Below the pieces are notes generated by a model, which searched no databases, was not told the DNA's origin, and saw only the letters and a program-made list of their open reading frames with translations. The position numbers and the translations under genes are program-made. Below, piece by piece: positions 23,248 to 35,581 of a DNA stretch of 64,000 nt; the stretch's first letter is position 1; each line of letters begins with the position of its first letter. The DNA lies in NCBI GenBank assembly GCA_963402885.1, contig OY727103.1:18936085-19000084 (forward strand). Reading direction: 5' to 3'. The stretch is from Antedon bifida. Lineage: Eukaryota; Echinodermata; Crinoidea; Comatulida; Antedonidae.

Positions 23248-23288
23248 ATATCTGATGTTGAACCTGAGCTACTCAAACTGGCCAGTCG
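23248..23288 (+). repeat. Solitary diverged copy of the 41-bp satellite unit
   Basis: AGATATCTGATGTTGAACCT followed by GAGCTACTCAAACTGGCC matches the 41-bp unit of 13279-14882 with few changes, 8.4 kb away on the same strand. Confidence 0.85.
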
Positions 23289-23489
23289 ATGCTATCGTTA
23301 ACAATAATCAGCGATCTTCTACGTAAACGATTTACAGGATATTATCATTTTAACTTGATCGCTTTCTAATAGCCTATTTTTGTAAATAATCGTAAAGTAA
23401 TTTATCTTTATGTATTTTTAATTTAAGAGGGCCCCTGAATATCAACTGATATTAATTTGTCCAGCTGGAAGGATTACCCTCTATAAATA

Positions 23490-23753
23490 TGGCCCTGTTT
23501 CCGCAGCCAAAACAAAATAAACCAATAAAGTGCGCATGATCAGTTATACCAAAACAACTAGATGCCTAATCACAGCGCAACAATTTGTCCTCCAGGTCAA
23601 AGGTTACAAATTATTGCATTTATTCGATATTTATCCGATTTGAATGAGATAATTATCGGTTAATTGTTCTCGAGTGGAATCGGTTAAACCCTGTTTCCAC
23701 AGGCAGTTTATTGGTTAATTATCGGTTAATTTTTGGCTGTGGAAACACGGCCT
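23490..23753. mobile_element. MITE with GGCC(C/G)TGTTTCC(G/A)CAGCCAAAA termini
   Basis: The left end GGCCCTGTTTCCGCAGCCAA at 23491 and the right end TTGGCTGTGGAAACACGGCC ending at 23752 are inverted with two mismatches. A further internal CCCTGTTTCCACAGGC near 23691 suggests a nested or duplicated end. TA-like flanks are ambiguous. Length is about 264 bp, non-coding. Confidence 0.75.
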
Positions 23754-23759
23754 AAAGTT

Positions 23760-24565
23760 GAAAAAAAAAGGTAGTTTGATGTACACAAAATATATACAAT
23801 TATCCATTCATTCAATTATCCATTCATTCAATTTTCTACTTTATTGTACTGTATCTTATTACAAATTAAAGTCAGAACCTTAAAAATATATATAAATATG
23901 GTCATGAAGTTCTTGAAGTACTTTATAAACCAATCAATTTCCTTAATTTGTATGCTAAATCTTTAAAAGCTTGTCATACGTCACATTGCTGACATAGAGG
24001 GCAGCGTCATAAAATAGTATGTCTGAAAATGACATTGTTGTGCTATAAAACTAATTTAACAAAATTCTAACAATAAACATTTTGTCGCATCATTTAAAAA
24101 AACTTCAGATGTGCTAAAACGGTGTAGTTAAAAAATCTGTGTATGATTACATCATCTGCCAAAAATATAATATATATATAGACACTTCAAATACACATGC
24201 AACGGAGAATACAGAAATTATGATTTGATGGTCCTCAACTATAGTACAGTACACACTATCAAACTAAACCTAGTCCAAAGTGGGGTCATGGTGCAATGGG
24301 GTAGTTATCCTAATGTGTATAATAGGCAGTGTTTAATAATGTACAAACAGTTACCTGTGTATGTGTAAGTAAGCATGCACCATTTAATTCACCACTGTAT
24401 TTGGTTGAATTAACATTCGTTTTTAAATTGCTGTCCTAAAATGAATAATGTAAAAATATGTGAAATAAAATATTAATAACCATAATGGGTAAAGTGTTAA
24501 ACTCTCCTTAATCATACCACAGAAAAGATTCACAATTTTTTTTTAAAGATGTTTCCTGATTAAGA
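23760..24565. other. Intergenic, no gene seen
   Basis: AT-rich; contains a short direct duplication ATCCATTCATTCAATT near 23800. No exon recognised. Confidence 0.5.
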
Positions 24566-24570
24566 TAATC

Positions 24571-24940
24571 TTTAGGGACCATGTCCAGTAATGTATTATA
24601 CTGTAGTTACTACATCTTTAGGGACCATGTCCAGTAATGTATTATACTGTAGTTACTACATCTTTAGGGACCATGTCCAGTAATGTATTATACTGTAGTT
24701 ACTACATCTTTAGGGACCATGTCCAGTAATGTATTATACTGTAGTTACTACATCTTTAGGGACCATGTCCAGTAATGTATTATACTGTAGTTACTACATC
24801 TTTAGGGACCATGTCCAGTAATGTATTATACTGTAGTTACTACATCTTTAGGGACCATGTCCAGTAATGTATTATACTGTAGTTACTACATCTTTAGGGA
24901 CCATGTCCAGTAATGTATTTTACTGTAGTTACTACATTTT
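24571..24940 (+). repeat. 46-bp minisatellite, 8 copies
   Basis: TTTAGGGACCATGTCCAGTA starts at 24571, 24617, 24663, 24709, 24755, 24801, 24847 and 24893. Copies are almost identical; the last has one change (TATTTTAC). GGACCATGTCC is itself palindromic. Confidence 0.95.
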
Positions 24941-25307
24941 TCAACTGCAACATATAATTTTAGCTTGTTTTTTTGTAAAAGTTTACAATGTTTTTCGACC
25001 AAACAAATAAACAGGTTTAAAAGAAGAGTACACAAAATTATCTAAATTATTGTTGAAATGGTCCCTTACACATTATTCTAATAAATGTTGTTTCAACCTT
25101 AAATTGTAAACTTGATTTAACCATAAACATGCTGTATAGTTTTTTAACTCTCATTTTAAAAGAAATTCTAGGAAAACTACAATTATCCCAAGACAAGCAC
25201 TGTACCACCATGAATACTCCCCCACATCACCCACAACTAACTAACAACTAGTTGTCAAGGGGTTAGTGTTCTGTTAGTGTTAGTATCCTAATTCTCTATT
25301 GTACAGT

Positions 25308-28300
25308 TTAGTACAAGAATCCTTGACAATTGTCAGCACCGCAACGGCATGGAATAGGCTCCAGCTTGCCAATTGAATTTTCGGTAGATAATGTGTTTGT
25401 ATTCTTTTCAGGTGTGTTCCTATTCATTTCAGGTGTGTTGCTATTCATTTCAGGTGTGACGTCCCTATTCTTTTCAGGTGTGTCCCTATTCTTTTCTGGT
25501 GAGTTCCTATTCTTTTCAGGTGAGTTCCCTTTACTTGTAGCTTGTGGTATACCCGTTGCCCCTACACAAGGTAAAGTAAAAGGACAACAGTTTAAAACAA
25601 AATAACTAATGTAACATTAATTGTTTACATTTTTTTCTTTTGAATATTATTATATTAAGTATGTAAATTCTCAGTGGTTCCCACCAAACCCGCGTGTACA
25701 GGTTCTGCGGATTATGTCCAGAAGGAGGATGAAGATTCTTTGAGAGATGTCTTTGGTTAAAAAAAGCATTTGATTCGTGCTTCTGATTTATCTTGTGACA
25801 TGCCTCTCCTTGTTGCCAACATACCATAAGCCCCACCCTTTACTTGGGATGGATAACTTTTGGTAAATAAGCGATTCATAAGTTTACATTAACCATAATA
25901 GGAGGATAGAGGGGATCACCCTTGCAAGTCTTTATTTAAAAAGGAAAATGGTCCTCCGCATGTTGTGAGTATTACCAATATTTTAAATTGTATGTTGTGG
26001 ATGAGTGAGTCAACGATTTGACATATTCTTTTTGTGGATTTGAATAAAGTGAAATATAATGGATTCAAAGTATAATATAATGTATGAAATGTTGTCGAAA
26101 AGACTTAGCTCCGCCTTTGTTAAATTAAACAGTTAATCTTTCACAAACGTTTAATATTTGTATATAATAAACTTACCTGTCATTTGATAATCAAAGGTTA
26201 GCTCCTCTCCAGCTGAGATATCCCTACAAGCAAATAAAGCTATTCTTGGGAATCGAACATCAAGTGTATCGATCCATACGCCATATACCACCAGGTTTGG
26301 ATCACACTAAACAACAAAAAACAATTGATTTAAAATGTTATATAGCTTCCATTTACAGGATTGATAGAAGCACAGTGGCGTAACAGCTATGGACGCACTG
26401 GCTAAATCCAGAGGAAAAAACAGGCATTATATGTTGAAAACAGCTAAAAGCGCCCAAAACCTTCTGCATTGGAGGGCCATTTAGGATCCCTGACCCATGG
26501 GCTTTAGACCTCTGCGTTAGGCCACTGTATAGAGCAATTAAAGTCATGATGACTGTTCACATACAGACATGATCTCTGTCTACACTATCAAACTAGTTTG
26601 ATAAAAAAGTATGATGTACGTGCTCAAATATGGTAGTGATATGACATCATCATGTCCATATATGGGCATATCACATTTTTTTCCACATGAAGTTTGATAG
26701 TGTAGACAGGGCTTAACTTACTGAATGATTGACAAAATGAGCTACGTTTCCATATTTTCCTGCATCAACCACATAAGGACAGTCGCTTTCGTTATAGTCT
26801 AAATCAAACAAGTATGTTCGTCCATTACAATCATATTCCTGGCCTCTACGTTCTGCTTCCTCGTTGCCTATTACCTACAAACACACAACAGGTCAAAATC
26901 AACATTATTTTTAGATAAATATTATACTCCTCCTAATACTAACACCGGCCTCTCTGAAAACTGGAAACTCTCTCAAAATCAGACTTTTCTTGAGGAACAA
27001 AAGGTCCCAAATTAATTAATTAAACCATTAAATACACATTATGAATAATTTCAAGATAATAGATGGACATACAGATTAACAGAATGGCAACCAAGGGTAG
27101 GAAAGAGGAAAAGAGGAAGACAGAAAAGAAGGTGGAGAAATGATATAACAACATACATTGGAACGGCTGTATGGACTAAGACAGCAAGAATTAGACAGAA
27201 ATGGAAATGTTATGAGGGCTTCATTCAACATATGGATGAACTATGCCTAGATAGATAGAGATGAATACCAGACTTTGAAACCAGAAAACAAGATATATTT
27301 TAAGTCAGCCCAAAGGTGTTCAGTATTGGGAGCGAATTTGTTTAGTTGAACCTGCACAAGTTCAGTAGTTAACAGGCATACAAAAACTACTAGAAACTGT
27401 GCCATGCAGTGGCTGCGGCAAAGACAGACCAACTGACAAAGTCTAGATGGTTAGCTAGACAAAACTATCTTGACGTAACTTTATTGGTTTATATTTTTTA
27501 AATTAAAATTACCTACTACATTGAAACCAGATGAAATTGTTTTTACACCATTGGTTACCTTTTTCGATGGGATATGGATATTAAGCTGTTGATCTTTTTT
27601 TTTCTCTAACTTTTATTTTACTTACTCTGGACGCACCTTCATTCAAGAAGTGTGCCACTGTTTCACAAGTGTAGCTTCCAAATAAATTATTGTATTATTA
27701 ATTATTAAGTAGGGATCCAGTAAATATACATTTTCAAATTCAAACAGTAGAATTGATACTGCCTATAGTTATAACTTTATTGTTATTAGCGATTTACAAG
27801 AATATGGTAGGACGACACTACTGTATATTTTACTATTTATTTTTATAGCCCAAGCCCAACGTATCTTGAAGAATTATTAAAATTTTCTTGGCAAGTCTGT
27901 TTTTCTACATAATTGTCAACATTTTCGCGAGTTGAACATTTTGTAGTAATGTTCCCAATCGCGAAAATTAAAGCACCAAAATATACATATACAGTAGTTT
28001 AAAATTTGGGTGAAGAATAATTGTTACCAACCAGTTGTCATCTCTTTCCATTTCACTACTTTTATGCTTACCTCGCCAACATATTCCATAACAAAACAAT
28101 TTTTCTTGATGTCTTTCAAACATTTAACACCCCATCCACGGCCATTATCAGTTTTGAAAATAGAGAGTGGAACTTTGCGGCCCTTCTGGACTACTCTGTT
28201 TTTACACCTCATACCACATTTACACAGCTTGTTACACTCGTAAACAGGCGTGCCTGGTTGTACCTTGATTTTGCCTTTTAACGTATAAGCCATAGCAGTA

Positions 28301-31300
28301 CCGCTGTTATGTGTACAACAACCGTCATCCGCTGAGTAGCAGTTATCACATTCGCAACCAACTATTGGGTCATTTGGTATAAACACACCTGGCCCAGCTT
28401 TATAATCTGTAATGTATGTGAAGTTTTTTGGAGGGCCTTCCAAGTCCACTTTATTTTCCACGGTAATTGGCGCAACGTTGCCGATTATCTCATTTAAATC
28501 ATTTTGCCATTTCAATAAATGCCTTTTCACCCTCTTTGCTTGGCAAGTAAGGTCTATTGGAACGATTGGGCCTTCAACTTTCATCTTCTTTGATAACGTC
28601 TGATTTATTTCTTGTCGTCTTCGTTTTTTTGAACGTCTGCATTGGTAGCGTTTTATTATCGCCGGACATTTAAGATTCTGTCTAGGTTCCCACGTGTTTT
28701 CTGATGAACTGTACCCGACCCATTTTACCATGTACCATTCAGTTCCCTAAAAAACAAAACAGAATGCAATCTTGCAAAATCAAAAATAGAAATTACATCT
28801 ATAATTATGAAATGTCTATTTACAACTTGCAAGATTATAAATTGATTTTTCTCCTAAGCAAATTAAGACCTAGTCAGAATGGCTGTTTTGACATTACCGT
28901 AAATCTTCTAATAGTAACCCCCCTTCTAATAGTAACCCACCTTATAAGTCAATATATAATAATAACCCACTACTCTAATACTAACACATGGGGGTTACTA
29001 TTAGAGTCACACAAACTTATAATGCAGCCATATTTTGAAAATAAGGAGATCTCGGGAGTTTATTCCTACTGTTTTAAATATTTTGCTATGATTTGCTGAC
29101 CAACTGAAAAGTTGGGGATGGGTTACTATTTAAGATTGAGATTAAGGTGCCTAATTTAAGATTAGTAATAGTAACCCACTACTCTAATAGTAACCCCCCT
29201 TCTAATAGTAACCCACCCTAAAAAACAATCAAAGAATAATAACCCACGGTTTCAATTAGAAGATTTACGGTAACCAAACAAAAAATAGAAGATTTCATTA
29301 TTTGCACACCTAAAAATCCAGCTAAATTACTTTTCTTGTTTAGTACAGTAATAGTATATGGCTACACATGTATTAGATTACAAAATCTATTTCAAACTCA
29401 CAGTCGGTGTTTTAAAAGGAAGAGACAAATGTTGACATTGCTATGGTTTTGGTCATTTATGGTGTATTAGACCTGATCTTTCTTAACAAATAGAAACCTC
29501 TTCACAGCATATTTTATTTAGGTTAGTGTCACTCAATGGTGCCACTTCTGTGGTGTCACTTTGTGGTGTCACTTTGTGGTGTCACTTTGTGGTGTCACTT
29601 TGTGGTGTCACTTTGTGGTATCACTTTGTGGTAATCACTTTGTGGTATCACTTTGTGGTGCCACAAAGTGGTGTCACTTTGTCTTGACACTCCAGTGGTG
29701 TAACTTGTCTCAATTCAGTGTTGTCACAGTGGTGTAACTTTAGTGGTGCCACTTCATTTGTGTCACTTTGTGGTGCCACTTCATTTGTGTAACTTTAGTG
29801 GTGCCACTTCATTTGTGTCACTTTGTGGTGCCACTTCATTTGTGTAACTTTAGTGGTGCCACTTCATTTGTGTAACTTTAGTGGTGCCACTTCATTTGTG
29901 TAACTTTAGTGTTGCCACTTCATTTGTGTAACTTTAGTGTTGCCACTTCATTTGTGTAACTTTAGTGGTGCCACTTCATTTGTGTCACTTTAGTGGTGCC
30001 ACTTCATTTGTGTCACTTTAGTGTTGCCACTTCATTTGTGTCACTTTAGTGTTGCCACTTCATTTGTGTAACTTTAGTGGTGCCACTTCATTTGTGTAAC
30101 TTTAGTGGTGCCACTTCATTTGTGTCACTTTAGTGGTGCCACTTCATTTGTGTAACTTTAGTGTTGCCACTTCAATTGTCACTTTGTGGTGCCACTTCAT
30201 TGGTTTCAATTTGTGATGACACGTCATTGGTCGTGGCGCTATGTGTGTCACTTTGTGGTGGCACCATGCAGTGTAACTTTGTAGAAATGCCCTTTCATGG
30301 TGGAATTACATGGTGTCACTTTGTGTGATGGACAAGTACTTACATCAGAATCTTTGCAACAATCCACAATATCTTCTACTTCATAACTGTCGTCATCTTC
30401 AGATTCAGCAGGCATGGTACCTGAAATTAACAAGAAAATTTGTTTAATTTTGTATAGATGTGTCTAACTAAGCCTAAATGAGAGGCTTATTTTTCGCGCC
30501 TTGCCTTTGGGCAGTTATATTCAAGAGGACAGAAGCATTAGGAAACGCAAAAGCTTATAGTTTACTAATGCTGAAAAAAATAATGGGAATTTGTAAAACA
30601 TGCACAAACCCCAAAGCATGTCTGGGAGAAGAGGGATGTACAGTATGCAGTCAGTAATCTGTAAGTAAGACCTGTTCAATTCAATGAACAACGTTTTGGC
30701 TGCTTTATACCATAAATTTATCATTGAATAATAATCAAAACAATCCTTCTTCTATGGTAAATATTTTTGGAAAATAGATGAAGAATTGTTTGTTGATGGC
30801 TGGGAAATTTTGTTAAACTGGAAAGTTGGGATATGTGGGTCACTACAGTACGACCTTAGGGAGTAACACCTCTACCCCGGATTATGTACAGTACTATAGG
30901 ATTATCTTTTGTTCTGTACAGTAGGTCACAGGCTATAATCATTTCAGACTATATTTATGTTACACAACATGTTTACTACTGATTGTTATACAAAAATGAT
31001 TGATAATAAATAGACCTAAATCATTATTTCTTAAATTATTAAAGAGAATTTTAATTTAAAAAAAGCACCATTTAATGAAGAACAATAATTATGTTACGTC
31101 AAATCTTCAGGACCTCACTCCAACCATGGTTGGGGAAAAGACAATTTTGAATAATATAGCTGCTGCTAGGGCACTTAACTTATACTTTAGTTGGGACTAA
31201 GGTAAGAAAATTGTAAAAACATGTGTTTTAAGCAAAAAAAAAAAAATCAAAGTGCATTTCTTTCTTCTCAACGCTTGCCTAAGTACTAACTAGTTTAGTT

Positions 31301-33670
31301 CAGTGTAGACATTAAAAAAATTAATTGATCAATATGATAAAACATTTTGAAGCAGAAAAATCTGGGTGGACCTGGGATTCTCTCGCTTTTTGATGTTTCT
31401 CCTGTTCAACCCTGAATTGTTGGGCTTTTCCAAATATTTTGTCTAATCTGAAAAAAATTAACCATGTATAGTATCTTCAGTTTACCTATGGGCACTCAAT
31501 ATAAATGTGATAATGCATGTGTTTCAGTTTGGGAAAAGTAGAGGTATGATGTCTTACAGCAATTTTTTTAATTTTCGTGCTACGGAAGCCATCTTACACT
31601 GAGATCAATCAATCAGACTTATATAGCACCGGTATCCATAAAAATAATGTTCTAAGGTGCTTGACGAAGTTAGACAGGAAACGCTTCTCTGTACAAGTGG
31701 GGTTGTAGTCGTATTTTGAAGGTGTTGACGTTTTCTGATGTCTTTATGTCTATTGGTAGTGTATTCTACAAAAAGGGTGCTGCGCAGGAAGTCAAGTCAA
31801 GTCAAGTAAATTTATTGTCATTTGTAAGGTAAACATATAAAAAACATATATATCAAGGTGTAAGTCCATTTAGAGCTTTGTATGAGAAGCAGAATGACAA
31901 TAGTTGTGACAAGCTAAGCTTAAAGATGTATTGTCCCCCTGAAAAAATAATTCTTAACAAAATCTTTTTTGAATATGCCATTTTAATGTAACATTTGTTA
32001 CCCACTTTCACCAAAAAATGGATGGAAAAAAAATGTATTACCTGAAAAACTTATGCATACTGTGGCAGATATCATATCCATGTCGTTAACAACTTACTAT
32101 TAGATCACCTTATTTTTATTTCTATTTTATTTATGTCCGTACGTTATGATTATTGTTGAGGCAAATCACATGTATATTTTTATTTATAATGTTTAAAATA
32201 GTTTCTAGTAAAAAGGATAATTATATGCGGATCATTAAAAGCCGAGGTACTGAAATAAACCCCTAAATAAGCCATATCGGAGATGCGCCTTCTATGACCG
32301 TGCAGCCGTTAACTGTACGTTATTTTGCTGACGGGGATTCCCCTTTTTAAAAAAACATGCACTAGTGTGTCAAATCATGGACAAAACACGTACGATCATT
32401 GTCCATATGGCCAGGTAAAGATGACGTATAGGCCTATTACTAATAACCATACGTTTGAAACATCATAGGCCTCCTACACGTGTTTTTGTGAAACGATGTA
32501 TATATTTTACGTATATACGTCGGCGATACTATAGTTTTTAATTTGAATATCTTTTATTTCTTCATTTATAATAATCATTTAATGTAAATAATTAAGTACA
32601 ACTCAGTGTCTCACATCCATACGCCGTTCGTAAATCTAAATGTTTAAATATCAGTGCAAGATTACCTCTTTGAGAATCGTGTCCACCTTTATTAATTAAT
32701 AATAATAACGATCAAGGTAAAAAAAATGTTAATAGTATTAATTAGAAATGTTATATTCAAAATTAACTAAAAATATAATTAGCGTTTTCATTAAAAATGT
32801 ATCTAGTGCATCCCATACAAATTAGCCAAAATAACGCAAAATAAAACGTGACCGATATTAAACGTAACTAATAAGATAAAAAGCGTATCTAGCGGCGCTC
32901 CATACAAAATACCGGATGTTGATTTTATCGCGACAGATTTCAAGCGCGACCGATTTCATCTGACACCGCTGGTGTCATGTAGGTTACACCAGCGTATAGC
33001 ATTGAAACGTTTTAGCCATCATTGCGCACAATTTATATTTGAGGAACATTTTTTAATAAAGTAATTAAAAAATTAATATGAAACGATGTTGAATAACAGA
33101 TTCTGTGTCTCAAATACTTACTAGCTAGGCCTAGCTAGCCTATAGGCCCTACTACTAGCCTAGGCCTAGAGTCTAGGCTAATATAATTTAAAGGCCCTAA
33201 TTAGTAATACAAAAATGTCTAGGCCTACATTTTGAACATTCAGGGGTTGGAATGCCTTCTGGCCTACTAGGCTAGGGTTTATTAAATAGCCCTATTAAAT
33301 ATTGGTGTAGCACAGGCACGATTGAATGAGCAATTCAGTAAGTCAAATATCCAATATCAGTTTGTGCCCAGCGTAGCCCACGTACCAGATATGGAGGGAT
33401 CTAGGCCTAGTAGTAGGGAGGCCGGTCGGCGTCCGGTCCATTTATCGTACGGTGAGTGATTGATTGTTTAAGAATCACGTGTCGGCCGCAGCCTAGAAAT
33501 TTGCCTAACACAGGTTAGTTGTTCAAACGTGTACAATTTATATTTGTATACATTATACTTAAATTATTCACTAAGTCAACACAAACAATTTAAATGTCTA
33601 TTCCTAGGTCCTACATCTCCTACGTACCAGCGGCAGTACCGCCATTCAATCCCTTCCCGCTAGTCGCCAT
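25308..33670 (-). CDS. SUV39H: SUV39H-type histone H3 lysine-9 methyltransferase (6 exons)
   Basis: Writes H3K9 methylation in heterochromatin. Coding exons (minus strand): 33670-33628, 30420-30344, 28746-28072, 26874-26722, 26306-26177, 25561-25308; all junctions are GT/AG and in phase, giving 443 residues (human SUV39H1 is 412). Chromodomain about 27-75 ([28 protein letters not shown]); pre-SET cysteines 171-221 (CECDNC, CKCGMRC); SET about 232-357 with GWGVKCL, NHSCDPN (314-320) and the DYQM tyrosine; post-[11 protein letters not shown] at 431. These are the expected zinc-binding and catalytic features, so an active enzyme is likely. Between SET and post-SET lies a heptapeptide repeat (372-414), described separately. 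Exon 1 is inferred: its ATG and donor CTG|GTACGT join in frame to the acceptor before ATGCCTGCT; alternatively translation starts at that second ATG (residue 17). No eIF2-gamma fusion as in insects is seen. Confidence 0.92.
25390..25525 (-). repeat. SUV39H: Coding heptapeptide repeat in SUV39H exon 6
   Basis: Six tandem units of the pattern (N/D)(S/T)PE(K/M)N(R/S/T), one with an extra Val, are encoded by a 21-bp tandem repeat at residues 372-414. The reading frame is kept into the post-SET motif and the stop. The block lengthens the linker that places the post-SET zinc site against the SET fold. On the plus strand the same DNA mimics repeated splice acceptors (TTTTCAGGTG), which is a by-product. 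Confidence 0.85.
26571..26714. mobile_element. MITE with CTGTCTACACTATCAAACT termini
   Basis: The left end CTGTCTACACTATCAAACT (about 26576) and the right end AGTTTGATAGTGTAGACAG (26691-26709) are perfect inverses. Length is about 145 bp. It lies in the SUV39H intron and its right edge is only about 7 bp from that gene's exon 4 donor (26721). Confidence 0.8.
27056..27240 (+). mobile_element. 3' fragment of a non-LTR retrotransposon
   Basis: The plus frame reads [20 protein letters not shown] and then [23 protein letters not shown], the hallmark C-terminal tail of many LINE ORF2 proteins (RWT..TEW.PR.GKR.RGR...RW.DDI). Only about 60 codons remain. It is antisense within an intron of SUV39H. 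Confidence 0.8.
28895..29272. mobile_element. MITE with TACCGTAAATCTTCTAAT termini, copy 1
   Basis: Starts TACCGTAAATCTTCTAATAG and ends with the inverse ATTAGAAGATTTACGGTA. Inside are several CTAATAGTAACCC words in both orientations. TA at each edge fits a Tc1/mariner-type target. It lies in SUV39H intron 2. The longer copy is at 35582-36838. Confidence 0.85.
29520..30325 (+). repeat. Minisatellite: 13-bp TGGTGTCACTTTG then 28-bp units
   Basis: It begins with 13-bp units TGGTGTCACTTTG (29553-29680), then a 28-bp unit TGGTGCCACTTCATTTGTGT plus AACTTTAG (or CACTTTAG) repeated about 16 times to about 30190, then decayed units. It lies wholly within SUV39H intron 2, ending about 20 bp from the exon 2 donor. 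Confidence 0.9.
31597..31790 (+). mobile_element. Dispersed SINE-like element with ACTTATATAGCACC core
   Basis: ATCAATCAATCAGACTTATA, then AAGGTGCTTGACGAAG and a moderately conserved body up to GGTGCTGCGCAGG. It resembles the elements at 7118-7405 and 16012-16085 (TATATAGCGCC core). Confidence 0.55.
31922..32050. mobile_element. MITE fragment (AGATGTATTGTCCCC family)
   Basis: TTAAAGATGTATTGTCCCCC followed by ATATGCCATTTTAATGTAAC matches the reversed right half of the element at 12242-12609; the other end is missing. Confidence 0.65.
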
Positions 33671-33725
33671 TTTTTGTTTTGAATGTTCTGATCGTCTACT
33701 TATTCTTGTTTCTCATTGGTCAAAA
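33660..33725 (-). promoter_or_regulatory. Putative SUV39H promoter: CCAAT box and YY1-like start
   Basis: Read on the minus strand, GACCAATGAG (33713-33722) lies about 45 bp upstream of the proposed start codon, and the start itself is embedded in AAAATGGCGAC, a YY1-type word often found at animal start regions. No TATA box seen. Confidence 0.4.
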
Positions 33726-33729
33726 CAAA

Positions 33730-34935
33730 CCGGATTATTTTACCACCAATGCAACACACTCTCCTCTCTCTCTCCCCATATTGTTAGATTTATTGTTAGA
33801 ACGCATTGACAAAATATAATAGCCTAATATATGATTTCCAGCTAACTTGAAATCAGAATTTCGACCATTTATAATTAAATTAATAAACGTCACAAAAATG
33901 GGTGTGCTCGTGCCACGCTAAATTAGGTTTTCTACTGCCAAAAATGTATCGAACTTTAGGTAGGCCAACCTGCACTGGGGCTACTATCTAATGCATTTTA
34001 CGGATATTTTGAAGCTACTAGTAATATTAATATTAAGGTATAAAAATATTAAACTACAATATCAAGTAGTGCTAATTTATGAGTGTTATTCCATTACCAT
34101 AGGCCTACATTATATTCATCAGAGAGATAAAAAAAAAAGCAGAGTAGGCCTATTAAAACAACAAAAACTAGACTAGGAAAATGAATAAAAAAAAATATTA
34201 CTGCTGAAAAAAGTTTTAATGATAAAACTAAAAAAATTAATCGCCCCATTGCGTCGGAAATAAAGCTTTTAATTGTGTTTTGTGGGCTATCCTGCTTCTT
34301 TTAAAACTTTTTTCTTTGATCATGTTTTCTGTTTTAATGGAAAGTTTATAGGCCTTACGTTTATATCTCCATTTAATTTCTTGTAAATCTTAGATCAATA
34401 TCTGATCATATGCTTGATTTATATTCATCATATTCAAGGAACTAACGTAAGAACAACTTTTCTGCTTTATTCAGGAAGTTTTTTAGTTCTCCGCCTAAAA
34501 CCAATTTATAAGGAAATAAAAAGAAACACATTCAATATACTTATACGAGGAAGAATATTTTTTCTTTTTAATTTTTAGATTTGTTCTCTACAAAAAAAAA
34601 TAAATATTCAGGAATAATAATACATAACAAAAGATTTCATCCTAGACAGATTTCAACCTAACAAGAGGTATTCTAAAAATCTTGATACGTAAATAAAAAA
34701 AAACATTATTTATCTGCACGACTACATTATTAAAGGTAGGTCTATTCTATAATATACTCTATTTCATTAACAATTGAACAACTTGGCATTTCTTTCGATA
34801 TTTTTAAAAAACTTATAATGGAATGCAAGTAATTTCTTCACAAATTGTAGTAAAAGCGACAATTTCCACTTCTACTATTAAATATCATTTCTTTATAATA
34901 GTGATAATAATTATAATAATATTTAAAAGCAGATC
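33730..34935. other. Intergenic between HSPA14 and SUV39H, no gene seen
   Basis: AT-rich DNA upstream of SUV39H with scattered AGGCCTA words (34100-34150). No exon recognised. Confidence 0.5.
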
Positions 34936-34939
34936 AGGA

Positions 34940-35430
34940 TTTTGGATATATTGATTCAGTTTGGGAATTGCCTCATTCCACCATGTCTGAAAACCATATT
35001 GGTTTCACCATATCACAATCAAATAATAGATGTCTCATGCTTCACTGAATGAAATACATAGTCAATATTTGACTATCCTCGTGCTAGATGTTGCTAAAAT
35101 GTTGATTTTGTATTAAAATTGAAATGAATGTGTTTTCATTATCCTGACAGAATTTGAAAGGTAAATGGTAAATATAATTCATTATCTCTATTTTACTATT
35201 CAATTGATATATCGGGGATTCTTTAATCTTATCAATTAATATTTGATAAAGAACCTTTGTTGACATATTTTATAATCCCTTTTACCAGCTGTTAATTTAA
35301 AACCTTTCTTTTTACAATAATTTCTGTTAAACTCTCGCTGTAGTGTCACTCTCCAGAGTATTGGAATTGCAGAGATCACACTTCTCCACCTTAAAACCAA
35401 GTTTTGGGTTTGGTTTCTTATCATCATAGA
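34940..35430 (-). mobile_element. Decayed LINE ORF2 C-terminal fragment
   Basis: The minus strand, in shifting frames, reads KCDLCN near 35370, STKVLYQILIDK then YIYHLPFKFCQDN at 35110-35260, and HLLFDCDMVKPIWF near 35000-35030. This order and wording match the region after the reverse transcriptase in L1/Tx1-like LINEs. Stops and frameshifts show it is dead. Confidence 0.6.
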
Positions 35431-35581
35431 TCATCATGTATATTATTCTTGTCTTGTCCTGTCTTTGCTTCTTCAGACTGCCGTTGTCTTTTGTCCAAAT
35501 CCTTCATATTATTATGCAGAATTATTAGATAAGAAATATGTTGCTGCTGTGGTGTATTCACGCACGCATACAATAATTATA

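Larger units (their letters stand above)
30421..33627 (-). other. SUV39H first intron: contents
   Basis: No other gene seen. It holds a SINE-like element (31597-31790), a phrase GTCAAGTCAAGTCAAGTAAA near 31790 typical of LINE or SINE tails, one end of the AGATGTATTGTCCCC MITE (31922-32050), and an AGGCCTA-rich patch (33120-33240 and 33390-33430). Confidence 0.55.

Noticed and set aside
25330..25605. Plus-strand 91-codon ORF and an array of TTTTCAG|GTGAGT sites resembling recursive splice sites
   Set aside because: It is antisense to the last coding exon of SUV39H; the minus frame encodes the post-SET motif and a heptapeptide repeat, which explains the periodicity.
28010..28603. Plus-strand ORFs opposite SUV39H exon 3
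   Set aside because: They are antisense shadows of a well-supported coding exon.
33390..33460. Possible plus-strand first exon with donor CGTACG|GTGAGT, divergent from SUV39H
   Set aside because: It is a good donor match, but no downstream exon or open frame supports a gene.
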